Notes: generated from the sequence alone by a model not told the origin. A stretch of DNA of 51,609 bases from Phenylobacterium sp. (GCF_028290885.1 NZ_JAQGIZ010000286.1:1-51609), one strand, 5' to 3'. Counted from the stretch's first letter, positions 1-7,920 are shown. Numbers and translations are program-made.

Positions 1-29
1 CCGAGGGCGAGGATAAGGGCGCGATGCAC
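1..29 (-). CDS. Possible 5' end of a gene leaving the window
   Basis: Reading leftwards, a GTG at 29 is followed by an open frame coding M-H-R-A-L-I-L-A-L, which looks like the start of a signal peptide. A GGAG motif lies about nine bases before the GTG. Only nine codons are visible, so the product cannot be named, and this could be chance. Bases 30-174 between it and the Tim44-like gene show nothing else I can support. Confidence 0.3.
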
Positions 30-174
30 AGGACTGGCTCCGGATGAAATGCGACCGCGGCGAGGCGCGGGTGAATGCCGGTAACTTACGGGCGCCCCGC
101 TCCTGCCGCAATGCTTCCGAGCATCGCTGAGACCACTGTTTGGTTACTGACCTGCAACGCGGGAGGCCCGGTTT

Positions 175-1188
175 TCAGGTCTCCTGGATCGCCGACAGCT
201 TCCACGGCTCGCCCGTTCGACGGGCGAAGGTCCAGAGCTCGGTGGTCTCCGTCGGCTTGGCCGGATCGCCCGACAGCACCGCGCCGGAGGTCCGGTCGCG
301 CATCACGTCGATGCTCTGATAGCGCATCGCCGCGGTGGCGTAGTCGACAGGGCCCTCGCTCCACGCCTCGCCGACGTCGGCCTGCTGCAAACGCACGTCG
401 CTGACCTCGTTGCGCCGGCCGTGGGTGGCGTTGTCGCTCAACTCCTCGGCCAGGTAGGACATCACCTCCGGCGTGGTGCGTTCGCGAAGCGCGCCGTAGT
501 CCTCGCGGCCAAAGGCGTCCTGGATCTCCTTCAACAGAGTCTCGAACGCGGCCTGGTCCTGCGGGGTGATCGGGATCTCCCAGGCCGGACCGCTGGTGGG
601 CACATAGGGAGAAGCCGGAGCGGGGCCCGCGCCGAAGCCGCTGCCGCCACCACCACCACCAAACCCGGCTGGCCCGCCGAAGGCCGGCTGTGGCTGTTCC
701 CACGGCATGGACGCCGAGGCGCGCCGGCGCGAGAACCAGCGCACGGCCAGGGACACCACGAAGAACAGGACGGCGAGCTGGATCAGGATGGTCAGCAGAC
801 CGCCCCCGCCGCCGCCCCAACCGCCGCCCCAGCCGTGGCCCATCAGGCCGCCGATCAAGCCGCCGGCCAGCAGGCCGCCGAGGAAGCCGCCGCCGATCCC
901 GCCGAGCCCGCCGAATCGGCTGGCCGGGCGAGGGGCGGCGTAGCCGGGCATCCCGGGCTGCGGCGCATAGGCGCCCCCGGGCTGGGCCGCGCCGGGCGCT
1001 GTCATCGAGCGCTGCACCGGCGGCACATAGCCGGGCGCGGTCGGCGTCGACTGGGGCTGCGAATAGGTCCGCGCGCCGCGGGACCCGAAACTGCCGCCCC
1101 GCCGCGCATCCGCCGGCTCGGCGACCAGCATGCCGAGCGCCAGCGCTATACCGAGCGCTGCGCCGACACTTGACCGAAGGTGGGTCAT
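175..1188 (-). CDS. Tim44-like domain protein, membrane anchored
   Basis: The product is about 337 residues. It starts with a signal-peptide-like segment (residues 1-28, ending near ADA) followed by the RRGGSFGSRGART stretch typical of bacterial Tim44-like proteins. A Pro/Gly-rich linker and a very glycine-rich hydrophobic part (about 90-125) come next, then a clear transmembrane helix (about 127-148) ending in RRR. The C-terminal part (about 195-337) is the Tim44-like/NTF2-like fold, with a conserved ITPQDQAAFE start and WTFAR near the end. ATG at 1188 was chosen because GGGAGAA precedes it; an ATG seven codons upstream has no ribosome site. In related bacteria such proteins are envelope proteins of uncertain role. 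The fold is probably that of the mitochondrial import factor, but no import function is implied. Confidence 0.85.
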   Translation of the reverse strand: MTHLRSSVGAALGIALALGMLVAEPADARRGGSFGSRGARTYSQPQSTPTAPGYVPPVQRSMTAPGAAQPGGAYAPQPGMPGYAAPRPASRFGGLGGIGGGFLGGLLAGGLIGGLMGHGWGGGWGGGGGGLLTILIQLAVLFFVVSLAVRWFSRRRASASMPWEQPQPAFGGPAGFGGGGGGSGFGAGPAPASPYVPTSGPAWEIPITPQDQAAFETLLKEIQDAFGREDYGALRERTTPEVMSYLAEELSDNATHGRRNEVSDVRLQQADVGEAWSEGPVDYATAAMRYQSIDVMRDRTSGAVLSGDPAKPTETTELWTFARRTGEPWKLSAIQET

Positions 1189-1264
1189 CAAATTCTCCCT
1201 GACCCGCAAAATGTAAGGGGTCGGCAGGGCTGCCGCCAGAGCGGCGATCGCGGACTCCTGCGCG

Positions 1265-1831
1265 TCAGGGCCGGGCCGCGGCTTCAGTCACCGGCCGTCC
1301 CTCGTGGTCGGGATCGATCTGGATCGGCATGTCGACGGTCCGCAGGTTCTGGACCTTGAGGGCCTCGCTGATGGACCGCGGACCGTCGCCGTCGGTGGTG
1401 GTGAAGCTGAGGGTGGAGGGCTCGGCGCGGTGCTCGGCCACATTGGCGAAGCCGCCCTGCGGCTTGGCGTTGAAGGCCAGCGCATAGGTCTTCCGCGGCT
1501 CGACCGTGCAGAGCAGGACGAAGGTCTTCCCGTCCTCCAGCAGCCTGGGCGTCTTAAGGCAGTGAGGCATCTCGCCGCCCGCCGCGGAGCCGATGTCGAA
1601 GCCGGTGTCCAGCATGCGCTGGTCGAAGGTGAGCGTCAGGATCACCACGCCGGCCGGCAGCGCCTGGCCCGCCGCCGGATAGGTGGCGGTGACCTTGGGC
1701 GGATCGGTCCTGGCGTAGACGGTCAGCCCCGAGACCTCCTTTGGCGGCTGGGGCGGCAGGCCCGGCGGCGGCGCGGCGAGCGCCGCCCCGCTCCAGAGGC
1801 AGGCGATAAGGGCAAGGGCGGGCGCACGCAT
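1265..1831 (-). CDS. Secreted Ig-like domain protein (SbsA/Big_5-like)
   Basis: The product is about 188 residues with a signal peptide (MRAPALALIACLWSGAALAA). The mature part contains a sequence of the bacterial SbsA-type Ig-like kind: PKVTATYPAAGQALPAG followed by LTLTFDQRM, ending in LSFTTTDG. This domain usually occurs in exported surface or periplasmic proteins. A C-terminal tail of about 40 residues has no recognised motif. I chose the ATG at 1831, where GAGG precedes the start and the signal peptide begins cleanly; an upstream ATG at 1867 would add 12 residues. It is transcribed in the same direction as the Tim44-like gene. Function unknown. Confidence 0.7.
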   Translation of the reverse strand: MRAPALALIACLWSGAALAAPPPGLPPQPPKEVSGLTVYARTDPPKVTATYPAAGQALPAGVVILTLTFDQRMLDTGFDIGSAAGGEMPHCLKTPRLLEDGKTFVLLCTVEPRKTYALAFNAKPQGGFANVAEHRAEPSTLSFTTTDGDGPRSISEALKVQNLRTVDMPIQIDPDHEGRPVTEAAARP

Positions 1832-2041
1832 GGCCTCAATGTTGGCGCCGAAGAGCGACAGGAACATGGCCAAGCTGTTGCAGCATCGAATGACAATCGG
1901 GGCCGTGTTGCTCAGGCAGCCACATCGCTCGCCTGCCGCGTCACGGGGGCTCAAATTTCGCCGTCTTCGGATGATTTGCCGCTCGTCCCCGGACGTGACT
2001 TTTCCGCGGCGCGCGACCAAGGTGGCAATGGGAGGTTTTGA

Positions 2042-2452
2042 ATGCCGAGACTCGCACCGGCCATGCCGCCCCACAGACTGGACATCGCCATCGGACAGCG
2101 GATTCGGGAGCGCCGGCGCGCGTTGGGGATGTCCCAAGTGGCGCTCGCAGAGGCCGTGGGGGTCACGTTCCAGCAGATTCAGAAGTACGAGCGCGGAAGC
2201 AACCGCATCAGCTTCTCGCGGCTTGTCGAAGTCGCCGAAGCCCTGAACTGCCAGTTGGGCGTATTGGCGGAGGGCCTCGATGCGTCCGCTCCGGTCGACC
2301 AGCTCGAGCACCTCAACGAACTGCTGGCGAAAGGCGGGGCGCTCGAGATGCTCGAGGCCTATGCGGCTCTGCCGACCAAGGGCCTGCGCCGCGCCATCCT
2401 GCAGCACGCCAAGGCGCTCGCCAGTGTCGAGCCGCCGGACAAATCGCCGTGA
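2042..2452 (+). CDS. XRE-family helix-turn-helix regulator
   Basis: This 136-residue protein has an N-terminal XRE/Cro-type helix-turn-helix (residues about 13-68: IGQRIRERRRALGMSQ, then FQQIQKYERGSNRIS). This is the form common in alphaproteobacteria, where such regulators resemble the SocA/CdhR-type short repressors. The C-terminal half is helical and acidic with no sensor motif. GGGAGG lies seven bases before the ATG. Its last codons overlap the GTG start of the luxR-type gene by four bases (GTGA), so the two are almost certainly translated together and it heads the quorum-sensing operon. A role in gating luxR/luxI expression is inferred from position only. Confidence 0.85.
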   Translation: MPRLAPAMPPHRLDIAIGQRIRERRRALGMSQVALAEAVGVTFQQIQKYERGSNRISFSRLVEVAEALNCQLGVLAEGLDASAPVDQLEHLNELLAKGGALEMLEAYAALPTKGLRRAILQHAKALASVEPPDKSP

Positions 2453-3222
2453 CCGCGTTCGACGACGTCGAGCAATTCGTCAAGTCCGCCAATCGCGCGA
2501 CGCGGATGGGCGACCTGTCCGACCTCCTGTCGAACGCAGTTCAAATGGTTGGCTTCGACCACGTCGCCCTGGTCCACCACGTAAACCTGTCGGCGCCTGG
2601 CGCCGCGGAACAGGCGCTGCAGTTCATCAACTACCCTGACGCATGGCGCGCCCTGATGCGCGCCCGGGGCTACCTGGGGGACGATCCCGTGCTCGCCGCG
2701 GTCCAGAGGTCGGCCGCCGCATTCCTTTGGTCGGAGCTTCCCGGCATCATCGCGTTGAATCCCCGGCAGATGGAGATCCTGGACGCGGCCTCGGCGTGCG
2801 GGCTGGGGGAAGGGTTCACGGTCCCCGTCAACGTGCCCGGTGAGTTCCTGGGGTCCTGCTCTTTCGCCATGCGGGCGGGGCGCGCGGTGCGGCGAAAGAA
2901 TCTGCCCGCCGCCCAATACATCGGGTGCTTCGCCTTCGAGGCGGCGCGGCGCATTCGCCTTTCGAACGGCGCGAAGCGCGAGTTGCGTCCCACCCTCACC
3001 GGGCGGCAATTCGACTGCCTCGTGCTGGCCGCACAGGGCAAGAGCGACTGGCACATCGCCCAGCTGCTGGGGATTTCGCATGAAACCGTACACCAGCACA
3101 TCGAGATGGCCAAGCGGCGCTACAATGTCGCCTCCCGCACCCAGCTGGTGGTGCGGGCCTTGTTCGACAGCCAGATCACCTTCGCCGACGTGATCGGACC
3201 GGGCGGCCCATCCCCCCATTAG
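2449..3222 (+). CDS. LuxR-family autoinducer-binding transcription regulator
   Basis: The product is 257 residues with an N-terminal autoinducer-binding domain (about 15-165) and a C-terminal GerE/LuxR helix-turn-helix (about 187-245, starting LTGRQFDCLVLAAQGKSDWH). Aligning by eye to TraR, the pocket residues W57 (in YPDAW), D70-P71 (in GDDPV) and W85 (in AAFLW) are present. The residue at position Y61 is methionine, and the usual E of the helix-turn-helix LTxRE motif is Q. The start is GTG at 2449, overlapping the stop of the XRE gene. The luxI gene follows after 56 bases on the same strand, so this is the cognate receptor rather than a solo. It should bind the acyl-homoserine lactone made by that gene. 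Confidence 0.93.
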   Translation: MTAFDDVEQFVKSANRATRMGDLSDLLSNAVQMVGFDHVALVHHVNLSAPGAAEQALQFINYPDAWRALMRARGYLGDDPVLAAVQRSAAAFLWSELPGIIALNPRQMEILDAASACGLGEGFTVPVNVPGEFLGSCSFAMRAGRAVRRKNLPAAQYIGCFAFEAARRIRLSNGAKRELRPTLTGRQFDCLVLAAQGKSDWHIAQLLGISHETVHQHIEMAKRRYNVASRTQLVVRALFDSQITFADVIGPGGPSPH

Positions 3223-3226
3223 GGGA
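3211..3226. promoter_or_regulatory. Candidate lux-box-like inverted repeat before luxI
   Basis: TCCCCCCATTAGGGGA is a 16-base partial dyad (TCCCC, six-base centre, GGGGA). It overlaps the luxR stop codon and lies 52-68 bases before the luxI start. LuxR-type receptors bind dyads of 16-20 bases in just this position. Nothing else in the short gap forms a dyad. Assignment as the operator is inferred from position and symmetry only. Confidence 0.4.
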
Positions 3227-3278
3227 ATAGCCGCATCGGTCCCGCCGTAGCCATCCTGCCTCCAACGGAGGTGGCAAG

Positions 3279-3890
3279 ATGATCCAGCTAATCGAGGCGG
3301 CCGATCGAGCGGCGTTCGAAAGCCAGCTCGCAGAGATGTATCGCGAGCGCAAGCGGGTGTTCGTCGACCGGCTGGGCTGGGAGGTCCCGGTCGTCGCCGG
3401 CGAGTTCGAGATCGACCAGTTCGACACCGACCGCGCCGTCTACGTCCTGGCCCTGGATCCTAGCGGAGCGCAGCTCGGTTCAGCCCGGCTGCTGCCGTCG
3501 ACCGGTCCGACGCTCCTGTCGGAGGTCTTCCCGCACCTCTGCGAACGCGGCGTGCCAAGGGGGGGTGATGTCTGGGAGATCACCCGCATGTGCACGCACC
3601 CCGGCATCGCCGACGCCAAGCTGGTGCGCCAGAAGCTCATGGTGGGGATGGTCGAGTTCGCGCTCCTGAACGGGATCCGGCGGTTCACGCTGGTCAGCCA
3701 CATCCCCTATCTGTCGGCCCTCCTGGCCATCGGCTGGGATTGCGAGCCGCTGGGGCTGCCGCAGGAGCACGCCGGCCAGATGGTGGGCGCCCTCGTGGTG
3801 AACGTGACTCCGGACACGCTGAGCCTGCTGCGCATGCGCGCGAACCTGCGGGGCCCCGTGCTGCGGTGGGAGGTGCGCGATGCCGCCTGA
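3279..3890 (+). CDS. Acyl-homoserine-lactone synthase, LuxI family
   Basis: This 203-residue protein has the normal length for LuxI enzymes, which make N-acyl-L-homoserine lactones from S-adenosylmethionine and an acyl donor in the cytoplasm. The diagnostic residues are visible: RKRVFVDRLGW (R, F, W), E-x2-IDQFDTD (E, D, D), GSARLLPS (R) and VWEITRMC (E, R). The start ATG is preceded by GGAGG. The 3' end overlaps the next gene by 11 bases, so the oxygenase downstream is translationally coupled. Acyl chain length and oxidation state cannot be read from sequence. The family call is very secure. Confidence 0.96.
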   Translation: MIQLIEAADRAAFESQLAEMYRERKRVFVDRLGWEVPVVAGEFEIDQFDTDRAVYVLALDPSGAQLGSARLLPSTGPTLLSEVFPHLCERGVPRGGDVWEITRMCTHPGIADAKLVRQKLMVGMVEFALLNGIRRFTLVSHIPYLSALLAIGWDCEPLGLPQEHAGQMVGALVVNVTPDTLSLLRMRANLRGPVLRWEVRDAA

Positions 3891-4812
3891 AGCCGCGATC
3901 GCGCCGCTCGGCCGCCCAGCCCGCGACGACACGTCCCCGTCGCAAGCCGACCTGTGGCTGGCCCGCCTCCAGCGGGACGGCTACTGCATCATCCGCGGCC
4001 TCGTCGGAAACGATCTCGTCGCGGGCCTGTCCGCCGACCTGGCCGAGCGCTTCGAGCGCACCCCGTTTTGCGAGGGGGTCTTCTATGGCGGACGCACCAA
4101 GCGCTTCGGCGGCGTGCTGAAGCGCTCGGGGTTCGCCGAGGCCTTCGTCCGCCACCCCTTGATCCTCGACATCGTGCAGGCCGTGCTTGGTCCCTATTGC
4201 GACCGGTTCCAGCTCAACCTCACCCAGGCCCTGGAGATCTACCCGGGCCAGGACGCGCAGCCGCCGCATCGCGATCAGGACATGTGGGGCGGGGCCAAGG
4301 GCGAGATGGAATACCTGGTCAACGTCATGTGGCCGCTCGGCCCCTATCGCCGCGATAACGGCGCGACGGTGATCTATCCCCAAAGCCACAACGGCGGCAG
4401 CGGAGCGGGCGACCCGATCTTCGCCGAGATGGACGCCGGCGACGTGCTGCTGTTCCTGGGCTCGACGCTGCACGGCGGCGGCGGCAACAGCGCCGAGCGG
4501 CCGCGAACCGGCATGATCGTCAGCTACAGCCTGGGCTGGCTTAAGCCTTACGAGAACCAGTGGCTGGTCTATCCCCCGGAGGTCGCCCGCACCTTCTCGC
4601 CGGAGCTGGCCCGCCTGGTGGGCTACCAGCAGCACCGCCCCAACCTGGGGAACTACGAAGGCCGCTGTCCCTCCGTCCTCCTGACCGGCGAGCCGGTGGA
4701 TTTCCTGGGCGCGGTCGACGAACTTCTGCCCCGCCAGGCGGAGGCGCTGCAGGCCAAGCGCGCCGCCGCCGCAGGAGCGCAGGTCGGGGCTCCCCCTGCG
4801 GGCGTGCGCTGA
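3880..4812 (+). CDS. Phytanoyl-CoA dioxygenase (PhyH) family oxygenase linked to luxI
   Basis: The protein is 310 residues and belongs to the Fe(II)/2-oxoglutarate-dependent PhyH family. The iron-binding triad is visible: H and D of PPHRDQDMW (about residue 127) and the distal H of GSTLHGGGGN (about 197). An arginine in ERPRTGM is placed to bind 2-oxoglutarate. Such enzymes hydroxylate or otherwise oxidise small molecules, often acyl chains. The ATG lies inside the last codons of luxI, so both are made from one transcript. A plausible substrate is the signal itself or its acyl precursor, but a separate quorum-controlled product is equally possible. The family call is firm; the substrate is inference. 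Confidence 0.9.
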   Translation: MPPEAAIAPLGRPARDDTSPSQADLWLARLQRDGYCIIRGLVGNDLVAGLSADLAERFERTPFCEGVFYGGRTKRFGGVLKRSGFAEAFVRHPLILDIVQAVLGPYCDRFQLNLTQALEIYPGQDAQPPHRDQDMWGGAKGEMEYLVNVMWPLGPYRRDNGATVIYPQSHNGGSGAGDPIFAEMDAGDVLLFLGSTLHGGGGNSAERPRTGMIVSYSLGWLKPYENQWLVYPPEVARTFSPELARLVGYQQHRPNLGNYEGRCPSVLLTGEPVDFLGAVDELLPRQAEALQAKRAAAAGAQVGAPPAGVR

Positions 4813-5081
4813 TGCCGCCGGCCAACCCGCCGCGCGCGCCGGATCTGGTGGAGGACGCCCTCGGACGGCTGCGCGAGGCGATCGCCATCCTGGACGCCAT
4901 CGAGGAGGGGGGCATGCTGGGCGAGCTTCCCGCGAAGGCCACAGCGCGCCGGAACCACCAGCGCGCGGTATCCCTTCTGGCGATCCTCAGGCGGGAACTG
5001 GCTGGGTTGGCCCGCGACTTGGCGGCCGCCGGCCAGGTCCAGGATGCGATCGCTCGCGCTGCGGTCCGCGATCGCTCGTGA
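4812..5081 (+). CDS. Small protein coupled to the LuxI/PhyH operon
   Basis: This 89-residue protein starts at an ATG that shares one base with the stop of the PhyH gene (TGATG), so it is almost certainly the last gene of the quorum-sensing operon. It is predicted mostly helical (DALGRLREAIAILDAIEE and a later LLAILRRELAGLARDL), rich in Ala, Arg and Leu, with no membrane segment or cysteine pair. I do not recognise a family. Positions 5083-5108 downstream form a GC-rich hairpin without a T run that might end the operon. Confidence 0.6.
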   Translation: MPPANPPRAPDLVEDALGRLREAIAILDAIEEGGMLGELPAKATARRNHQRAVSLLAILRRELAGLARDLAAAGQVQDAIARAAVRDRS

Positions 5082-5154
5082 GGGCGGCGGCCCCCTCGCG
5101 CCGCCGCCAACCTCTGCTAAGACTTCCCCGCCACACCTCGGGGAGCTTCACCAT

Positions 5155-6921
5155 ATGCGTCGCCGCACCTTCCTTGCCGCCGTGCCGGCTGCAGCCCTGT
5201 CCGGGCGCGCCTTCGCCACCAGCCGACAGGAAAACCCGAACCGCGACCGGCCGGACGTGCACGGCGGGGATCGGATCGACGGGGCCACCTGGGCCTCGCG
5301 CAGCCCAGCCTGGGGGCTGCACGGGGCCGCGGCGACGGCGCATCCGCTGGCGACTCAGGCGGCGATCGAGATCCTGAAGGCCGGCGGCTCGGCGGTGGAC
5401 GCCGCGGTCTGCGCCAACGCCATCCTGGGCTTCGGCGAGCCGATCTCCTGCGGGGTCGGCGGCGACTGTTTCGTGATGCTGTGGGACCCCAAGGCCCGCA
5501 AGGTGGTGGGCCTGAACGGCTCCGGCCGTAGCCCCAAGGGCCTGAGCCTCGCCGAACAGCGCAAGCGGGCCAACGCCAAGGGCGTGATCAACCTGCACGG
5601 CGCCGTGTCGGTCAGCGTGCCGGGCGCGGTCGACGCCTGGTGGAGCCTGCACCAGCGCTACGGCAAGCTGCCGTGGAAGGACCTCTTCCAGCCGGCCATC
5701 CGCTACGCCGAGGAAGGCGCGCCGATCGTCCAGAACGTCGCCTTCTACGTCGGCTCGTCGCAGCGCATCTTCAACAAGCCGGACGCCGGCATCGAGGAGG
5801 TGGCGAACTTCAACGGCCTCTGGGTGAAGGACGGCAAGACGCCGCGCGAGGGCGACATCTTCCGCAATCCGCAACTCGCCCGCACCTACCGGCTGATCGC
5901 CGAGGGCGGCGGCCGCGCCTTCTACGAGGGCGAGATCGCCGACGCCATCGAGCGCTACTTCAAGCGGATCGGCGGCTGGATGACCAAGGCCGACCTCGCC
6001 GCCCACCATTCGGAATGGGTCGAGCCGCGGACGATCAACTACCGCGGCGTTGACGTCTGGGGCCTGCCGCCCAACAGCCAGGGGCTGGTGACCCTGCAGA
6101 TCCTGAACATGATGGAGCAGTTCGACTTCAAGCAAATGGGCTTCCAGTCGGCGGCGGCGATCCACCATTCGGTGGAGGCCAAGCGGCTGGCGTTCGAGGA
6201 CCGCGCGCGGTTCTACGCCGACCCCGCCTACTACAAGCAACCCACCGACTGGCTGCTCTCCAAGGACTACGCCCGCGAGCGCGCCAAGCTGATCCGCCCC
6301 GACAAGATCCTCGAAACCGTCTTCCCCGGCAACGCGCCCAGCCACGGCGACACCACCTACTTCACCGTCGCCGACAAGGACGGGATGATGATCTCGCAGA
6401 TCCAGTCCAACTATTCGGGCATGGGCTCGGGCTTGATGCCCGACGGCCTGGGCTTCATGTTCCAGAACCGCGGCCAGCTGTTCTCGCTCGCCGACGGCCA
6501 CCCCAACGTCTATGCGCCGGGCAAGCGGCCGTTCCAGACGATCATCCCGGGATTTGCGACCAAGGGCGGCGAGCCGCTGCTCTCCTTCGGGGTGATGGGC
6601 GGGGACATGCAGCCGCAGGGCCAGGCGCAGGTGATCTCCAACCTCATCGACTTCGAGCTCGGCCTGCAGGAGGCCGGCGACGCCCCGCGCTGGCACCACG
6701 ACGGCGGCCGCGAGCCGACCGGCGAAGACCTCGGGCCCATCGGCAAGCTGAACCTGGAGACCGGCGTGCCGCAGGCTGCGCAGAAGGCCCTGGCGGCGCT
6801 CGGCTGGCCGCTGGAGCCCTCTCCCGGCGGCTACGGCGGCTACGAAGCCATCCAGCGCTGGCCCGGCCGCTACGCTGCGGCGACCGAGATGCGCAAGGAC
6901 GGGGTGGCGCTGGCGTATTGA
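5155..6921 (+). CDS. Gamma-glutamyltransferase family protein, exported
   Basis: The product is 588 residues of the Ntn-hydrolase gamma-glutamyltransferase family, which cleaves or transfers the gamma-glutamyl group of glutathione-like compounds in the periplasm. The export signal MRRRTFLAAVPAAALSGRAFA resembles a Tat signal (RRTFL). Family hallmarks include HPLATQAAIEILKAGGSAVDA, GVGGDCFVM, and SHGDTTYFTVAD, where the first T of DTTYF is the expected autoprocessing nucleophile. GSGLMPDGLGFMFQNRG marks the small subunit. GGGGAG precedes the ATG; an upstream ATG at 5044 overlaps the small gene before it and lacks this site. The stop overlaps the next start (TTGATG). Confidence 0.9.
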   Translation: MRRRTFLAAVPAAALSGRAFATSRQENPNRDRPDVHGGDRIDGATWASRSPAWGLHGAAATAHPLATQAAIEILKAGGSAVDAAVCANAILGFGEPISCGVGGDCFVMLWDPKARKVVGLNGSGRSPKGLSLAEQRKRANAKGVINLHGAVSVSVPGAVDAWWSLHQRYGKLPWKDLFQPAIRYAEEGAPIVQNVAFYVGSSQRIFNKPDAGIEEVANFNGLWVKDGKTPREGDIFRNPQLARTYRLIAEGGGRAFYEGEIADAIERYFKRIGGWMTKADLAAHHSEWVEPRTINYRGVDVWGLPPNSQGLVTLQILNMMEQFDFKQMGFQSAAAIHHSVEAKRLAFEDRARFYADPAYYKQPTDWLLSKDYARERAKLIRPDKILETVFPGNAPSHGDTTYFTVADKDGMMISQIQSNYSGMGSGLMPDGLGFMFQNRGQLFSLADGHPNVYAPGKRPFQTIIPGFATKGGEPLLSFGVMGGDMQPQGQAQVISNLIDFELGLQEAGDAPRWHHDGGREPTGEDLGPIGKLNLETGVPQAAQKALAALGWPLEPSPGGYGGYEAIQRWPGRYAAATEMRKDGVALAY

Positions 6922-7471
6922 TGGGACCGACTTTCTTCCCAACGCCCGCGGAGTGGCGGGGCTGGCTGGAGGCGAACCACGCCACGGCCAAGGATATCTC
7001 GGTCGGCTTCTGGAAGGTCGGCTCCGGCAGGCCCTCGACCACCTGGCCGCAGAGCGTCGACGAGGCGCTGGCGTTCGGCTGGATTGACGGGGTGCGCCAT
7101 CGCATCGATGACGACGCCTACCGCATCCGCTTCACACCCCGAAAGGCCAGCGGCATCTGGAGCCAGGTCAACGTTAAGCGCTTCGCCGAACTCGACGCCG
7201 AGGGCCGCATCGCACCGGCGTCTATTCCTACGAACGGGCCGCCAGCGAGCTGGCGCGTGACGAGCTGAAGCAATTCCAGACGAACGCAGCGGCGTGGACC
7301 TTCTTCCAGGCGCAGCCGCCCGGCTACCGCAAGCTGACCGTCCACCGCATCCTGGCCGCCAAGGGCGCCGCCACCCGCGCCAAACGGCTGGCGCTCTTGA
7401 TTGACGCCTCGGCGCAGGCGCGCAGACTGGCCACCGCCACGCAAATGGAGGCCCCCGGAGGCGCGTCATGA
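6921..7471 (+). pseudogene. YdeI/OmpD-associated family protein, frameshifted
   Basis: The first 98 codons encode a normal N-terminus of this family (SVGFWKVGSGRPSTTWPQSV, then DEALAFGWIDGVRH). After EGRIAP the reading frame runs into an unrelated tail and stops at 7268. The expected continuation (GVYSYERAASELARDELKQF, then GYRKLTVHRILAAKG and AKRLALLIDASAQ) is intact in another frame from 7217 to the stop at 7471. The linker expected between EGRIAP and GVYSYE is missing, so a deletion of roughly 40 bases (length one more than a multiple of three) explains both the missing residues and the shift. Intact relatives are about 195 residues, of unclear role. A sequencing error would have to remove many bases, so a true deletion is likelier. 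Confidence 0.75.
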
Positions 7472-7815
7472 CCCAGGACGAGATGGACGTCATCGTCATG
7501 GCCTTCCCCATGGCCGAGAAGGGGATCAGCTACGGCCGTCCCTCCTACAAGGTGAACGGCAAGTTCTTCACCCGCCTGCGCCGCGAGGACGGCAGCGTGG
7601 TGCTGATGGACGTCAGTTTCGACGAGCGGGAGATGCTGATGGAGGCCGAGCCCAGGACCTTCCACTTCACCGCCCACTACAAGGACTACCCCTGCGTCCT
7701 CGCCCGCATCGACAGCCTGCATCCCGGCTCGTTCAGGAACTTCCTCGAACGCCGCTGGCGCAAGATCGCGCCGAAGAAGCTGGTGAAGGAGTACGAGGCG
7801 AAGGCGGGGGCCTAA
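7468..7815 (+). CDS. MmcQ/YjbR family protein
   Basis: This 115-residue protein matches the MmcQ/YjbR fold: an N-terminal helix ending in FPMAEKGISYGRPSYKVNGK, a strand with FTRLRREDGSVVL, and the C-terminal LERRWRKIAPKKLVKEYE helix typical of the family. These proteins have a CyaY-like fold and are often described as DNA-binding, though the function is poorly established. The ATG overlaps the stop of the broken YdeI gene (ATGA). The pairing of a YdeI-type and a YjbR-type gene is common, which supports the YdeI remnant having once been functional. Confidence 0.85.
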   Translation: MTQDEMDVIVMAFPMAEKGISYGRPSYKVNGKFFTRLRREDGSVVLMDVSFDEREMLMEAEPRTFHFTAHYKDYPCVLARIDSLHPGSFRNFLERRWRKIAPKKLVKEYEAKAGA

Positions 7816-7824
7816 CCCAAAAAT

Positions 7825-7854
7825 CCGCTCATCCCGGCGAAGGCCGGGACCCAG
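7825..7854 (+). repeat. 30-bp dispersed repeat, left copy
   Basis: This copy contains the hairpin-forming core ATCCCGGCGAAGGCCGGGA. All 30 bases recur exactly, in inverted orientation, at 12872-12901. The two copies bracket the accessory island. The core belongs to a class of GC-rich intergenic palindromes that are widespread in proteobacteria. It also lies 9 bases after the YjbR stop, where it could act as a transcript end. Confidence 0.75.
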
Positions 7855-7920
7855 GGGATTGCGCACTGCCAAGACGAGCGGTTCGGAGAGCGTGGCAGTG
7901 TCGTCAAGGGTTCTGGAGGG

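Noticed and set aside
86-820. Long minus-strand frame over the Tim44-like gene
   Set aside because: It is a shadow of the Tim44-like coding frame; composition is Arg/Pro-rich without any motif.
5083-5108. GC-rich hairpin as terminator of the quorum-sensing operon
   Set aside because: No T run follows; it may be chance in such GC-rich DNA.
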